Source of the DNA: Hyphomonadaceae bacterium
GTDB taxonomy: Bacteria > Pseudomonadota > Alphaproteobacteria > Caulobacterales > Aquidulcibacteraceae
Length of the DNA: 64,000 bases
Assembly (NCBI GenBank): GCA_019636095.1
Contig: JAHBYF010000003.1
Coordinates: 62,001-126,000, forward strand
Reading direction: 5' to 3'
The notes below the pieces were generated by a model that did no database searches, was not told the DNA's origin, and worked only from the letters and a program-made list of their open reading frames with translations. Of this stretch, positions 18,260 to 27,119 are shown piece by piece. The position numbers and the translations under genes are program-made. How positions within the stretch are numbered: position 1 is the stretch's first letter; every line of letters starts with the position of its first letter.

Positions 18260-18358
18260 CCTGAGGTGTAATTCGGGCGGGCGTTAAGTCCCGGTGCCTT
18301 GTTTGAGGACCCTCCGGGCTCGACCTCCGTCCCTCAGACTAAGGAAAGTCCCATTGAG
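18260..18358 (+). promoter_or_regulatory. Structured 5' leader of folE with a hairpin over the ribosome site and TTG start
   Basis: Two hairpins are visible. CCCGG (18290-18294) pairs with CCGGG (18314-18318). CTCA+GACT (18333-18340) pairs with AGTC (18347-18350) and TGAG (18355-18358), placing the ribosome site AAGGAA (18341-18346) in the loop and part of the TTG start in the stem. Folate-responsive leaders (the folE or THF-II riboswitch) are known upstream of folE in alphaproteobacteria; membership here is inference. Confidence 0.45.
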
Positions 18359-18968
18359 TGAGATTCTGAAATGGCGCTCGCCCGCTGAGGCGGACGCGAA
18401 GCGACCGTCGCGCGAAGCCGCCATGGAAGCCGTACGCACGCTCATCGCATGGGCCGGCGACGACCCTGAGCGCGAGGGCCTGAAGGATACCCCGAAGCGC
18501 GTCGTCGACGCTTATCGCGAATGGTTTCGCGGCTACGACGAATGCCCGGCCAACGAACTCAATCGGGTGTTCGAGGATGTCAGCGGCTACGACGACATGG
18601 TCATGCTGAAGCGGATCGATGTGGAGAGCCATTGCGAGCATCACATCGCGCCGTTTTTGGGCAAAGCCTACGTCGCTTATCTGCCGACCGACGCCGTGGT
18701 TGGCATTTCAAAAATCGCGCGCGTGGTCGAGATTTTCGCCAAGCGCCTGCAAACGCAGGAAACGATGACCAGCCAGATCGCGCAGGCCATCGAAGAAACG
18801 CTGAAGCCGCGCGGCGTCGCGGTGCTGATCGACGCCGAGCATCAGTGCATGAGCACACGCGGCGTCCACCACAAGGACGTGACGACGGTGACCACGCAAT
18901 TCACCGGCGAATTCAAGAACGATGCGGAATTGCGCAACCGCTTCCTGAAGCTGGCTGGGTACGGCTGA
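18354..18968 (+). CDS. folE: GTP cyclohydrolase I
   Basis: This homodecameric enzyme converts GTP to dihydroneopterin triphosphate, the first step of folate and pterin synthesis. The 204-residue protein starts at TTG 18354, which has AAGGAAAG just upstream; the longer frame from 18294 lacks family similarity. Zinc ligands Cys94, His97 (SHCEHH) and Cys165 (EHQCMSTRG) are present, as is GISKIARVV. folP for the same pathway lies at 39.2 kb in this window. It is probably regulated at translation by the leader hairpin (inference). Confidence 0.96.
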   Translation: MSEILKWRSPAEADAKRPSREAAMEAVRTLIAWAGDDPEREGLKDTPKRVVDAYREWFRGYDECPANELNRVFEDVSGYDDMVMLKRIDVESHCEHHIAPFLGKAYVAYLPTDAVVGISKIARVVEIFAKRLQTQETMTSQIAQAIEETLKPRGVAVLIDAEHQCMSTRGVHHKDVTTVTTQFTGEFKNDAELRNRFLKLAGYG

Positions 18969-18978
18969 AGCTTCAGCG

Positions 18979-19896
18979 TTAGATAGATTGTTTCAAGGGC
19001 GCGGCGACGGTCGCGCCCTTCTCATTTTGTGCAGCGTTAAACTCCGCCTCACTCATCCGTTCCGGTTTATGCACGACCGTCGTCAGCACGAAGCTCAGCA
19101 GCATCAAGAGATACCAAGCGCCCATCTTCTCGATCGGAACGAGATGCCAGCCATCGCGCTGACTTGGATAAACCCAAGCGGCGGCAAAGGTGCCGGCGTT
19201 CTCTGCAAACCAAATGAAAAGCGCCACCAAGAGATAGCCCATCAGCATCGGCATCCGGCGCGGCGTGCGGTCCGGCGTGAACACAAACCATGCGCGGCCA
19301 AAAATCATCGCCGAAAAGGCAAAAAGGCCGAGGCGAATATCGATCGTGTAGTGGTGCGAGAAGAAATTGATGTAGGCCAGCAGCGCCAGCAGCCATGTCG
19401 TCCAGAGCGGCGGGTAATTGATGTAACGGAGTTCAAACAGCCGCGTGGCGCGCGCGATGTAGGAGCCGACACACGCGTACATGAAGCCGGAGAACAGCGG
19501 CACGCCGCCTATGCGGAAAATATTGTGCTCGGGATAGATCCAAGAGCCGTGCGCGGTCTTGAAAATCTCCATGATCGTGCCGACGACGTGGAAGATCAGG
19601 ATAACGATCGCCTCTTCCCAGCGCTCAAGCTTGGTCGCAAGCAATAGCCCCTGGATCGCCACCGCGGCGAGGACCAGGAAATCGTAGCGCGCGACCGGCG
19701 CACCGTCGGGCCAGAACAAATGCGTGCCGACAAGCAGCGTGATCATCGCTCCGCCGAAGAGGCACGCCCAGGCCTGCTTCAGGCCGAACAGCAGAAACTC
19801 GTAGGCCCACCCATGCCACTTGGATTTTTCCGCCCAAGGGCGCGCCCAACGGTCAAAGGCCTCGACCTGGGCCTTGATCTTGTCCTTGAGACTCAT
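18979..19896 (-). CDS. DUF817-family integral membrane protein
   Basis: A 305-residue polytopic membrane protein from ATG 19896; the longer frame to 19995 runs into the neighbouring gene. About eight hydrophobic segments are present, with conserved-looking GSWIYPEHNIFRIGGVPLFSGFMYA and INFFSHHYTIDIR in the middle, a pattern I recognise as DUF817. Family function is unknown. It converges on folE, 10 bases from its stop. Confidence 0.8.
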   Translation of the reverse strand: MSLKDKIKAQVEAFDRWARPWAEKSKWHGWAYEFLLFGLKQAWACLFGGAMITLLVGTHLFWPDGAPVARYDFLVLAAVAIQGLLLATKLERWEEAIVILIFHVVGTIMEIFKTAHGSWIYPEHNIFRIGGVPLFSGFMYACVGSYIARATRLFELRYINYPPLWTTWLLALLAYINFFSHHYTIDIRLGLFAFSAMIFGRAWFVFTPDRTPRRMPMLMGYLLVALFIWFAENAGTFAAAWVYPSQRDGWHLVPIEKMGAWYLLMLLSFVLTTVVHKPERMSEAEFNAAQNEKGATVAAPLKQSI

Positions 19897-19951
19897 GGGG
19901 CCAACGCTAACCGCTTTCCAAGCGCCCTTCATCCCGCGTAGAGGGGGCGGA

Positions 19952-21052
19952 ATGAAGGTGGCCGTCGTCGGACTGGGCGTTGCCGGGCTGAGCATATGCG
20001 CTCGGCTGGCGGTTGCCGGTCACGATGTCTGGGGCTTCGAGCAATTTGAGCCGATGCACGAGCGCGGCTCATCGCACGGCGACACCCGCATCATGCGTCT
20101 CACCCCCGGTGAGGGCGAAACCTATGTTGGCTTGGCGCGACGCGCGGGCGCCGCATGGCGAACCTGGGAGGGGTTGGCCGGCCAACCGCTGATCGAGTGG
20201 ACGAGCGGATTGATGGCTGGACCGCGTGGGTCGCCATTCGTCGCCGCATGCCAACGGCTTAGCCGCGCGCCGGCGGCGCTGTTGCCCGGCGACGCGATTC
20301 ACGCGCTGACGCGCGGCTACATCGCCATGCCCTACGAGTGGGATGTATTTCGCCAGGAAGACGCCGGCGTCATCGCCGCGGACGCGACGCGGGCGTTTCT
20401 GTTGCGGCAGGCGCCCAAATGGGGCGCGAAGCTGCAGCACGATGCGAGAATCGAAGCGCCAATTGAGGGACTGACACTGCGCGTCGGTGCCGAGATACGC
20501 AGCTTCGATGCAATCTTTGTTTCATCCGGCGCCTGGGGCGGACGCATGCTGCCGGAATTTGCCGGCAAGCTCGCGGTAAAGCGCCGCGTCGTCGGCTGGT
20601 TCGAAACCGAGGCGCCGCGTTTACTGCCGGTGATTTGCGTCGACAACGATGTCGGCGTCTTCGGCATGCCGGCGCCGCGCGGCTTTTACAAAGTTGGTTT
20701 GCATTCCGTCGGCGGCGCGACCGATCCACACGACGTGCGCGAACCAGACGAAAGTGATGCGACGCTCCTCAGCGAACACGCCGCGCCGCTGTTGCCAAAA
20801 CACAATCCCCGTCCCGCACGCATGCAGCGTTGCCTCTACACGGTAACGCCCGACGAAAACTTCCTCATCGCGCCAAGTTCCCTGAACGATCGTGTGCTGA
20901 TGTTTTCGGCCTGCTCAGGACATGGTTTCAAGTACGCACCGATTTTCGGCGAATTGGCGCAGGAGTGGCTCATCGGCGCGCCATCGCGCGAGCTCGAAGC
21001 GCTGATGAAACCTGGACTAAATGTAAATCGATTAGGCGCTGCGAAGACGTAG
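19952..21052 (+). CDS. FAD-dependent sarcosine/N-methyltryptophan oxidase-like enzyme
   Basis: The protein is 366 residues from ATG 19952 (preceded by GAGGGGGCGG). A dinucleotide-binding fold opens it (VAVVGLGVAGLSICARL), then the RGSSHGDTRIMR motif of monomeric sarcosine oxidases. Near the C-terminus, RCLYTVTPDENFLI contains the cysteine that carries covalent FAD in this family, and SGHGFKYAP completes the site. It should oxidise an N-methyl or secondary amine to imine and hydrogen peroxide. Substrate not determinable. It is divergent from DUF817. Confidence 0.9.
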   Translation: MKVAVVGLGVAGLSICARLAVAGHDVWGFEQFEPMHERGSSHGDTRIMRLTPGEGETYVGLARRAGAAWRTWEGLAGQPLIEWTSGLMAGPRGSPFVAACQRLSRAPAALLPGDAIHALTRGYIAMPYEWDVFRQEDAGVIAADATRAFLLRQAPKWGAKLQHDARIEAPIEGLTLRVGAEIRSFDAIFVSSGAWGGRMLPEFAGKLAVKRRVVGWFETEAPRLLPVICVDNDVGVFGMPAPRGFYKVGLHSVGGATDPHDVREPDESDATLLSEHAAPLLPKHNPRPARMQRCLYTVTPDENFLIAPSSLNDRVLMFSACSGHGFKYAPIFGELAQEWLIGAPSRELEALMKPGLNVNRLGAAKT

Positions 21053-21094
21053 TGCGCCACATTGTGGTCGCCATAGGTCAATAGTCATAAGCGC

Positions 21095-21289
21095 ATGAAC
21101 GCAGAGCATTTCATCACTACCGCAGACTCGCTGCGCTCCCGCGCCTTGCATTCCGGCGTCGACGTCAATGCGTCCAACTTTTTGGTGCACGCCGCACTCT
21201 TGCGCGCGCTTCGCACGCGGCCGTTCGATGAGCTGACGCCTGAGACGCTCGCGCAAGAGATCGAGAGCGCGCACAAGAAACTGAGCTAA
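21095..21289 (+). CDS. Small hypothetical protein
   Basis: A 64-residue, largely helical, soluble protein (ITTADSLRSRALHSGVDVNASNFLVHAALLRALRTRPFDEL, then a charged helix ending HKKLS). No family recognised. It follows the FAD oxidase by 42 bases and converges on phoD. Composition and length look genuine, but there is no independent support. Confidence 0.5.
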   Translation: MNAEHFITTADSLRSRALHSGVDVNASNFLVHAALLRALRTRPFDELTPETLAQEIESAHKKLS

Positions 21290-21297
21290 CGCACGCT

Positions 21298-23145
21298 TCA
21301 AACAGACGTCAGTTCGCCGATGCCAGGACCCGGTTCTGGCGCGACCGTGAATGCGGTGACGCGGGTGGTCTCGTAGTCCTTCGAAAGTATCGTCGAAACG
21401 CCGAAGAATTCCGCCGTCGCGCGCTCGGGCGCGAGCGTCAGCAGCAGGAAACCGTGATTGACCGGATCGGTGAATTTCACGTGCGGGTTGCGCGCCCGCA
21501 CGCGCGCCGCGAAGTCGATACCGAACGGCTGAAAGTAGGACGCATCGCTGGGCGAAGTGATGGACGTCGTTCCAAACTCAACCGCAACACGGCCAGTCGT
21601 GTCGCTAATCTCGTTCGCCCAAGCTGTATGGCTATCGCCCGAGAGCACGATGGCGTTGCCTTGGGCGGCGCGCATCGACGCCAGCACACGGCTGCGCGCG
21701 CCTGGATAGCCATCCCAGGAATCGGTGTTGAGCGGAAATGGAAAGCGCGTGAGCTTTAGCTGTTGCTTCACGCCCGGCAGCAGACGCTCAAGCGCGTCGG
21801 CAAGCGCTGGCGGCGTGTTGGAAAGGTCCGGCGCATTGATAGGCGCCATCACCACCTGGTTGCCCAGCACTTGCCACGTCGAACCGGCGCGCACCGAAGC
21901 GTGCAATTGATCCGCGAGCCATTGCTCCTGCGCCGCCCCCATCAGCTGGCGATCTGGCGCATCCAGCAATTGCGTGAGCGCCGGCACGTCCGGCGCGACG
22001 AAGAACTCAGCCGGCAGATCCTTCGGGCGCGACACCAAGCCCTGTGCACGACGCCAATCGAGCACAGGATGCATCTCGCCACCTACCGCCTCATAGACGC
22101 GCGGCAACAATTGCATCCCAGCCACATCGGGCTCGCCATCGCGAATGGCGACCGGCGCAGCAGGATTGGTGAAATCCCAACGCTGCATTTCGATCGGCAG
22201 CTGCGAGTTGTAGTCAAAGGGCTCCGTGCGCGCGAGTAGACGGGTTTCGACCATGATCAGCGAGGCGAGATTGCCGAACTGGAACGAGCGATTGATCGCC
22301 TCGAACGCCGCGCCCGGCTCGGGGTCGCGGATCGGCATCCACTCATAATAAGCCTGCAGCGCCGCTTGCTTCCGGTTCGCCCACTGCCCTTCGCCCTGAT
22401 TGTGGTTTTCGGCGCCGGTCGCGAAGGAATTGTTGGCCGTCTCGTGATCGTCCCAAACAACAATCCACGGCGCGATTGCGTGCGCCGCCTGCAATTCGGC
22501 TTGCGTTTTGTATTGCGCATGACGAGCACGATAGTCACCAAGACGAATGCATTCGACTTCCGGCGACGGGATGCGCCCGAGCTGGGTGGCGACGTCGCCG
22601 CCATAACCGGCGAGCCCGTATTCGTAGATGTAGTCCCCAAGATGCACGACAGCGTCGACGTCATCGCGCTGCGCCAACGCCTCGTAGGCATTGAAGAACC
22701 CGTGCGGAAACGAGGCGCACGAGACGACAGCAAGCTTCACTTCGTTCAAGCGCCCTTTTGGCAGCGTGCGAGTCTTGCCGACCGGGCTCTCCCCGTCGCC
22801 TGCGCGAAATCCGTAGAAGTACGGCGCGCCGGGGCGCAAGCCGGTGACATCCACCTTCACCGTGTAGTCGCGCGCTTCGTTGGTCTCGAAAACGCCGGTC
22901 TTCACGACATCGCTCAGTTCGCGATTGCGAGCGACGATCCAGCGCACCGGTACCGCGCCAGAATTCTCCGGCGAGACGCGGGTCCAGATGATCACCTTGT
23001 TTGCCTGCGGATCGCCTGAGGCGACGCCGTGATTGAAGGCGACCGGGCCGTCATAAGCCGGGGTCTCGATGCTCTGCGCACATGCCGCTACAGCGCCGCT
23101 TGCGGCCGCAATCGCGCCGCGGCGCGTCCATCCCGGTTTCGCCAT
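21298..23145 (-). CDS. phoD: PhoD-type alkaline phosphatase/phosphodiesterase
   Basis: The 615-residue exported metallophosphatase starts at ATG 23145 with GGGAGGAC upstream. The N-terminus is a twin-arginine signal (TRRGAIAAASGAVAAC) and may also be lipidated. The N-terminal Ig-like domain includes GVASGDP and VIIWTRV. Catalytic PhoD motifs are visible: SCAS, HLGDYIYEYG, WDDHE and SGDSHTAW. PhoD uses Ca and Fe to release phosphate from diesters and monoesters in the periplasm. It is usually phosphate-regulated, though I could not identify a Pho box. Confidence 0.92.
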   Translation of the reverse strand: MAKPGWTRRGAIAAASGAVAACAQSIETPAYDGPVAFNHGVASGDPQANKVIIWTRVSPENSGAVPVRWIVARNRELSDVVKTGVFETNEARDYTVKVDVTGLRPGAPYFYGFRAGDGESPVGKTRTLPKGRLNEVKLAVVSCASFPHGFFNAYEALAQRDDVDAVVHLGDYIYEYGLAGYGGDVATQLGRIPSPEVECIRLGDYRARHAQYKTQAELQAAHAIAPWIVVWDDHETANNSFATGAENHNQGEGQWANRKQAALQAYYEWMPIRDPEPGAAFEAINRSFQFGNLASLIMVETRLLARTEPFDYNSQLPIEMQRWDFTNPAAPVAIRDGEPDVAGMQLLPRVYEAVGGEMHPVLDWRRAQGLVSRPKDLPAEFFVAPDVPALTQLLDAPDRQLMGAAQEQWLADQLHASVRAGSTWQVLGNQVVMAPINAPDLSNTPPALADALERLLPGVKQQLKLTRFPFPLNTDSWDGYPGARSRVLASMRAAQGNAIVLSGDSHTAWANEISDTTGRVAVEFGTTSITSPSDASYFQPFGIDFAARVRARNPHVKFTDPVNHGFLLLTLAPERATAEFFGVSTILSKDYETTRVTAFTVAPEPGPGIGELTSV

Positions 23146-23231
23146 ATCGTCCTCCCGCATGGCATTTTGGCGCGCGCCGGCAACTCCCACAACCGGAGTC
23201 CGGCGCCATTTGGCCCGCATGACGCTTTGTC

Positions 23232-23275
23232 ACCCCCGGGATACCGGGTTGATGCTTTCGCGCCCCCCGGAATGA
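23232..23275. repeat. Short palindromic intergenic element
   Basis: The phoD-rluD gap contains CCCGG-GATA-CCGGG (hairpin) flanked by GTCACCCC on the left and GGAATGAC on the right. It resembles the outer ends of the other palindromic repeats in the window, so it is probably a degenerate member of the same class. Confidence 0.4.
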
Positions 23276-23290
23276 CCGCTAGGAGAGGCC

Positions 23291-24322
23291 GTGGACGACG
23301 ATGTCGAACAGGATGAAGCCGGCGAAATTCGCAGCGCAGTCGCGCCCGCGGATGCCGGCGACCGCGTCGACGCCTGGCTGGCAAAGCTTTGGCCGGATCT
23401 CTCGCGCTCGCGTGTCCAGGGCCTCATCGGCGCGGGAAAGCTTACTGTCGATGGCGCGCCGGTTACCCACTCCAAAGACAAGCCGCGCACCGGCGCTACC
23501 TACGCGCTTTCACTGCCGCCGCCCGAACCTGCCGCGCCGCAGCCTGAACGTTTGCCGCTGAACATCGTTTTCGAAGACGAGCACCTGATCGTCGTCGACA
23601 AGGCCAGTGGCATGGCGATGCACCCTGCTCCAGGTTCGATGCGGGGCACGCTCGTGAACGCCCTGCTGGCGCACTGCGCAGATTCGCTCTCCGGCATTGG
23701 CGGCGTCGCCCGGCCGGGCATCGTGCACCGAATCGACAAAGACACGACGGGTCTCGTCGTCGTGGCCAAGCACGACGCGGCGCACACTGGCCTCGCCAAG
23801 CTTTTCGCCAAGCACGATCTGGAACGCGTCTATTACGCCGTCACGCGCGGCGCGCCGCAAGAGCGCAGCGCGCGCATCGAAAACAAGCTGGTTCGCTCCA
23901 GCGAAGATCGGCGCAAATACGTGGTCGCCCGCAATCCGGACACCGAAGCCGGCAAGACCGCGATTACCGACTACTGGACAATGGAGAGCTTCGGCCAGCA
24001 AAGCGGCGCATCGGTCGGGCGCGCGGCGGCGGCGCTGCTTGAGTGCAGGCTGCACACCGGCCGCACGCACCAGATCCGCGCACACCTCACCAATCTCGGT
24101 TGCCCGCTGATCGGCGATCCCCTCTATGGCAAGCAGCGCGCGTTCAAAGCCGAAGGCGCGCACGCGGAGGCTGCTGCAGCGGCCATCGCCGCCTTCCCAC
24201 GCCAAGCGCTGCACGCCGCCGTGCTCGGCTTCAAGCACCCAATCACCGGCGAAGAGCTGCGGTTCGAGAGCGAACTGCCTGCGGATATGGCAGACCTGCT
24301 CACAATCTTGCGCCAACTCTGA
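23291..24322 (+). CDS. rluD: RluD-type 23S rRNA pseudouridine synthase
   Basis: This 343-residue protein (GTG start) has an N-terminal S4 RNA-binding domain (about 23-75, DRVDAWLAKLWPDLSRSRVQ) and an RsuA/RluA catalytic domain with the nucleophilic aspartate in HRIDKDTTGL (about residue 150) and the RTHQIRAHL motif. In this family it modifies uridines in helix 69 of 23S rRNA. It lies upstream of a small membrane protein and rpoH, the usual order in many alphaproteobacteria. Confidence 0.92.
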   Translation: MDDDVEQDEAGEIRSAVAPADAGDRVDAWLAKLWPDLSRSRVQGLIGAGKLTVDGAPVTHSKDKPRTGATYALSLPPPEPAAPQPERLPLNIVFEDEHLIVVDKASGMAMHPAPGSMRGTLVNALLAHCADSLSGIGGVARPGIVHRIDKDTTGLVVVAKHDAAHTGLAKLFAKHDLERVYYAVTRGAPQERSARIENKLVRSSEDRRKYVVARNPDTEAGKTAITDYWTMESFGQQSGASVGRAAAALLECRLHTGRTHQIRAHLTNLGCPLIGDPLYGKQRAFKAEGAHAEAAAAAIAAFPRQALHAAVLGFKHPITGEELRFESELPADMADLLTILRQL

Positions 24323-24412
24323 GTTCCCGCAGGGAACATGCAACGGGAGGCTCGTGGCAGGCTGCGAACCATCGTATCTTGCCTGTGCTGCAAAGAACGG
24401 GCGGACGAGCGC

Positions 24413-24694
24413 ATGTCGAACCTTCCCAACGCCGAGCGCGTGCTCGCCGCTGTTAGCGCGCTTGCGCTGTTTGCCTTGAACGAAGTGCGGATGTTCCAGT
24501 CGCTTCCGCGCATGCCCGATCCCGGCAACGGCCAGACGCATGCAGCCTCCATCCAGATCATGGATGCGGCGGCTCCGGTTTATTTAAGCTTGGTTGATTT
24601 GATCGTCCGCTGGGGCTTGGTTGGCCTCGTCGTGGCGCTCTCGATTTGGGCGCTCGCTGAAACATTCGAGAAACATCCGCAACCGGCGAAGTAA
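24413..24694 (+). CDS. Small two-helix membrane protein
   Basis: A 93-residue protein from ATG 24413; a start at 24338 is possible but adds a Cys/Arg-rich stretch unlike a signal. Hydrophobic segments at about 8-24 (RVLAAVSALALFALNEV) and 57-80 (LIVRWGLVGLVVALSIWALAE) suggest two spans. No family recognised. It lies between rluD and the rpoH leader on the same strand. Confidence 0.55.
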   Translation: MSNLPNAERVLAAVSALALFALNEVRMFQSLPRMPDPGNGQTHAASIQIMDAAAPVYLSLVDLIVRWGLVGLVVALSIWALAETFEKHPQPAK

Positions 24695-24767
24695 GCCTTG
24701 AACCCCTAGGTCTTGCGCCCATCTACGAACGTTCCGGACGCCGATTCTAGCAGTTGATTTCGTTTCG

Positions 24768-24797
24768 CTTGCCGAATCGCGCCGTTCCTGTTATGTT
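24768..24797 (+). promoter_or_regulatory. Candidate rpoH promoter
   Basis: CTTGCC (24768-24773) and TATGTT (24792-24797), spaced 18 bases apart, resemble -35 and -10 boxes upstream of rpoH. The CTTG core also fits heat-shock (sigma-32) promoters of alphaproteobacteria, so autoregulation is possible. Confidence 0.4.
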
Positions 24798-24817
24798 CTA
24801 ATCGCTAACAAAAGCCT

Positions 24818-24931
24818 AAGCCCGGTCTCGGCGAGGGCTTGAACGGCTTCCTATATAGGGGGTCATGGCGGCAACCGGTCGGCCCTCTCGGACGTACTAA
24901 GAGAGCGACCAAAAACCCGCCTTAGGAGGGG
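24818..24931 (+). promoter_or_regulatory. Structured rpoH 5' untranslated region
   Basis: The 250-base gap before rpoH holds three visible structures: AAGCCC/GGGCTT (24818-24840), the self-complementary CCTATATAGG (24850-24859), and a ten-base-pair stem GGTCG+CTCTC with GAGAG+CGACC (24877-24910, three-base bulge). A strong AGGAGGGG ribosome site at 24924-24931 follows. Structure around sigma-32 mRNA can act in temperature control, but that is inference here. Confidence 0.45.
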
Positions 24932-24943
24932 TCCAACAACTCA

Positions 24944-25858
24944 ATGGCTTCTACTGCGCTCACGCTTGCTCTGAGCCCTGAACAAGGGCTGCAACGGTAT
25001 CTCTCTGAGATCCGCAAGTTCCCGATGTTGACGAAGGAAGACGAATTCATGCTGGCGAAGAGCTGGCAAGAACACGGGGACACGCGAGCCGCGCATAAGC
25101 TCGTGACATCGCACCTTCGCCTGGTAGCGAAGATTGCCATGGGCTATCGCGGCTACGGCCTGCCGATCGGTGAAGTAATCTCTGAAGGCAATGTCGGCCT
25201 CATGCAGGCCGTGAAGAAATTCGACCCAGACAAGGGCTTCCGCCTCGCGACCTACGCGATGTGGTGGATCCGCGCGTCGATCCAAGAATACATCCTGCGC
25301 TCCTGGTCGCTCGTGAAGATGGGCACCACGGCCGCGCAGAAGAAGCTCTTCTTCAACCTGCGCCGCATGAAAGGCGAAATGGCCGCCCTCGAAGAAGGCG
25401 ACCTGAAGCCCGATCAAGTGGCGACGATCGCCCACAAGCTCGCGGTCACGGAAGATGAAGTCATTTCGATGAACCGCCGCATGAGCGGTGGCGGCGACGC
25501 TTCGCTCAACGCGCCGATCGGCGGCGCCGGCGGCGAAGGCGACAGCGAGTGGATGGATTGGCTGGCCGACGATCAAGTCGAAGGCACCCAGGAAACCCGT
25601 CTGGCCGAGAGCGAAGAATTCAGCGAGCGCATGACGCTTCTGCAAGAAGCGATGAGCGAGTTGAACGAGCGCGAGCGCCACATCATCCAAGAGCGCCGCT
25701 TGAAGGATGAGCCGGCCACGCTCGAAGAGCTCTCCGTGCAGTACGGCGTCAGCCGCGAGCGCGTGCGTCAGATTGAAGTGCGCGCGTTTGAAAAGCTGCA
25801 GAAGGCGATGAAGAAGCAAGCTGCCGCACGCGGCCTGCTCGCGGACGCCAACGCTTAA
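24944..25858 (+). CDS. rpoH: RNA polymerase sigma-32 (heat-shock) factor
   Basis: A 304-residue alternative sigma factor directing heat-shock transcription. Region 2 is present (LVTSHLRLVAKIAMGYRGYGLP, then GNVGLMQAVKKFDPDKGFRLATYAMWWIR), followed by the RpoH-box-like QKKLFFNLRR at about 131-140, which marks sigma-32 rather than sigma-70. Region 4 ends the protein with the helix-turn-helix LEELSVQYGVSRERVRQIE. Activity in this family is held down by DnaK and proteolysis. A structured leader precedes it. Confidence 0.97.
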   Translation: MASTALTLALSPEQGLQRYLSEIRKFPMLTKEDEFMLAKSWQEHGDTRAAHKLVTSHLRLVAKIAMGYRGYGLPIGEVISEGNVGLMQAVKKFDPDKGFRLATYAMWWIRASIQEYILRSWSLVKMGTTAAQKKLFFNLRRMKGEMAALEEGDLKPDQVATIAHKLAVTEDEVISMNRRMSGGGDASLNAPIGGAGGEGDSEWMDWLADDQVEGTQETRLAESEEFSERMTLLQEAMSELNERERHIIQERRLKDEPATLEELSVQYGVSRERVRQIEVRAFEKLQKAMKKQAAARGLLADANA

Positions 25859-25884
25859 CTAGAACAGCCCTGCCCTGGGCTTGC

Positions 25885-25912
25885 GCCGCGGCGTTCTCCG
25901 GAACGTCGCGGC
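25885..25912 (+). terminator. Hairpin downstream of rpoH, possible terminator
   Basis: GCCGCGGCGTTC and GAACGTCGCGGC form a 12-base-pair stem (one G-U pair) with a TCCG tetraloop, 26 bases after the rpoH stop. No T-tract follows, so it may stabilise the 3' end rather than terminate. Confidence 0.5.
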
Positions 25913-25932
25913 GAACTCCGTCTAGGGCTCGC

Positions 25933-27069
25933 CTAGCGCCCAAACATGCTCTCCAGACGCTGCAGGCCGATTGTCTCAACCGCGCCACGCGCCTGATCCA
26001 TCGTGACGTCGCCCTGCGTGATCACGATCACACCGCGCCCAATCACCACGTAACGCGAGGTGCTGACACCAACCTCCTCAGCATAGAAGCGTCCATCAAT
26101 CAGCTGCGTACGCGCATACCCGCCAGCTTGCGGACCGTCGGGCCTGATCGCGAGTTCGCCCGCGAGCGCCGCGGGGTTCACATCGCGCGCAAATTGAATC
26201 ACGGACACCGAAAGCGTGGCTGGGCCGGCGCGATAGTCCGCATCAGCGCGCGACACGCCGCCCGCCTGCGTCGACGTGACAGACTGGCGTTCGAATCCTC
26301 CCGGCAAACTATGCGGCAATTGCTCCGCAAGCCGCATTGGGTTAGCCGGCAACGCACTCGCGTTCGTCTGCGTCAACCGCTCGATCGTCGACTCCGCCGC
26401 AGAACGCCGCTGCATCTCCGGGATCGCTTGCGTTGGCGCGAGCGTAGCCACAGCGCCATTGAGCTGGCTGCGCCCGGACTGCAACAATGGACCCACAAAA
26501 GCTGCGACAAGCGCGGCAGTTACAGCGGCCGTCATGGCGAACCAAAAGGTGAAGCGGGGAACGTTGCCGTCGGGATCACGCAATTGCATCAATGGCTGCA
26601 CGCCAAATGCGAGAAGCGCCAGCGCGTAGACAATTCCCGCAACAACGAGGCCGCCAGCGATGGGCGGCGCCAGCGCGCCAAGTGCGGCAATGAGGATCGG
26701 CGTCGCCGAATACGCGGCGAGGCGGTGGGCGGCCTCGGGATTTCGCTCGGCGCCGAACCGCGGCGCGAGAATCCGCACAAGGGTTGCGGCGGCAAGAACG
26801 CTGAACACGGCGAACATCACATAAAGCGCTGCAGAAATCGCCTTCCACAATAGCGCGGCGCTGATGGCGAAGTGGCCGCCATAGGCGACATCAGCGACAA
26901 ATCCGACGATCGCGCCAAGAAGCGCCAATGGCACGACATAGTTGCGCAGCAGCGGCGCATGATCCTCTGCGGCAATCCGGCGCCACTCGCTTTGCGGTCG
27001 GATAAGAATGTTGCGAACACGCACAAATAAGCCCGCGCGCTCGCCATGCAGCTCATCTGCAGCCGTCAT
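25933..27069 (-). CDS. Yip1-domain membrane protein, long form
   Basis: The protein is 378 residues from ATG 27069. The N-terminal half matches the Yip1 domain: RVRNILIRPQSEWRRIAAED, then five hydrophobic helices to about residue 195, including SATPILIAALGAL. The C-terminal half is soluble and probably periplasmic, with LSVSVIQFARDVNPAAL and YVVIGRGVIVITQGDV, a fold I do not recognise. Yip1 proteins act in membrane traffic in eukaryotes; bacterial roles are unknown. A shorter Yip1 gene is just upstream. Confidence 0.75.
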   Translation of the reverse strand: MTAADELHGERAGLFVRVRNILIRPQSEWRRIAAEDHAPLLRNYVVPLALLGAIVGFVADVAYGGHFAISAALLWKAISAALYVMFAVFSVLAAATLVRILAPRFGAERNPEAAHRLAAYSATPILIAALGALAPPIAGGLVVAGIVYALALLAFGVQPLMQLRDPDGNVPRFTFWFAMTAAVTAALVAAFVGPLLQSGRSQLNGAVATLAPTQAIPEMQRRSAAESTIERLTQTNASALPANPMRLAEQLPHSLPGGFERQSVTSTQAGGVSRADADYRAGPATLSVSVIQFARDVNPAALAGELAIRPDGPQAGGYARTQLIDGRFYAEEVGVSTSRYVVIGRGVIVITQGDVTMDQARGAVETIGLQRLESMFGR

Positions 27070-27119
27070 CGGCGATCTCCCCACTGCAATGCTAGGAGCT
27101 CGTCGCCGACGCGCAACCC

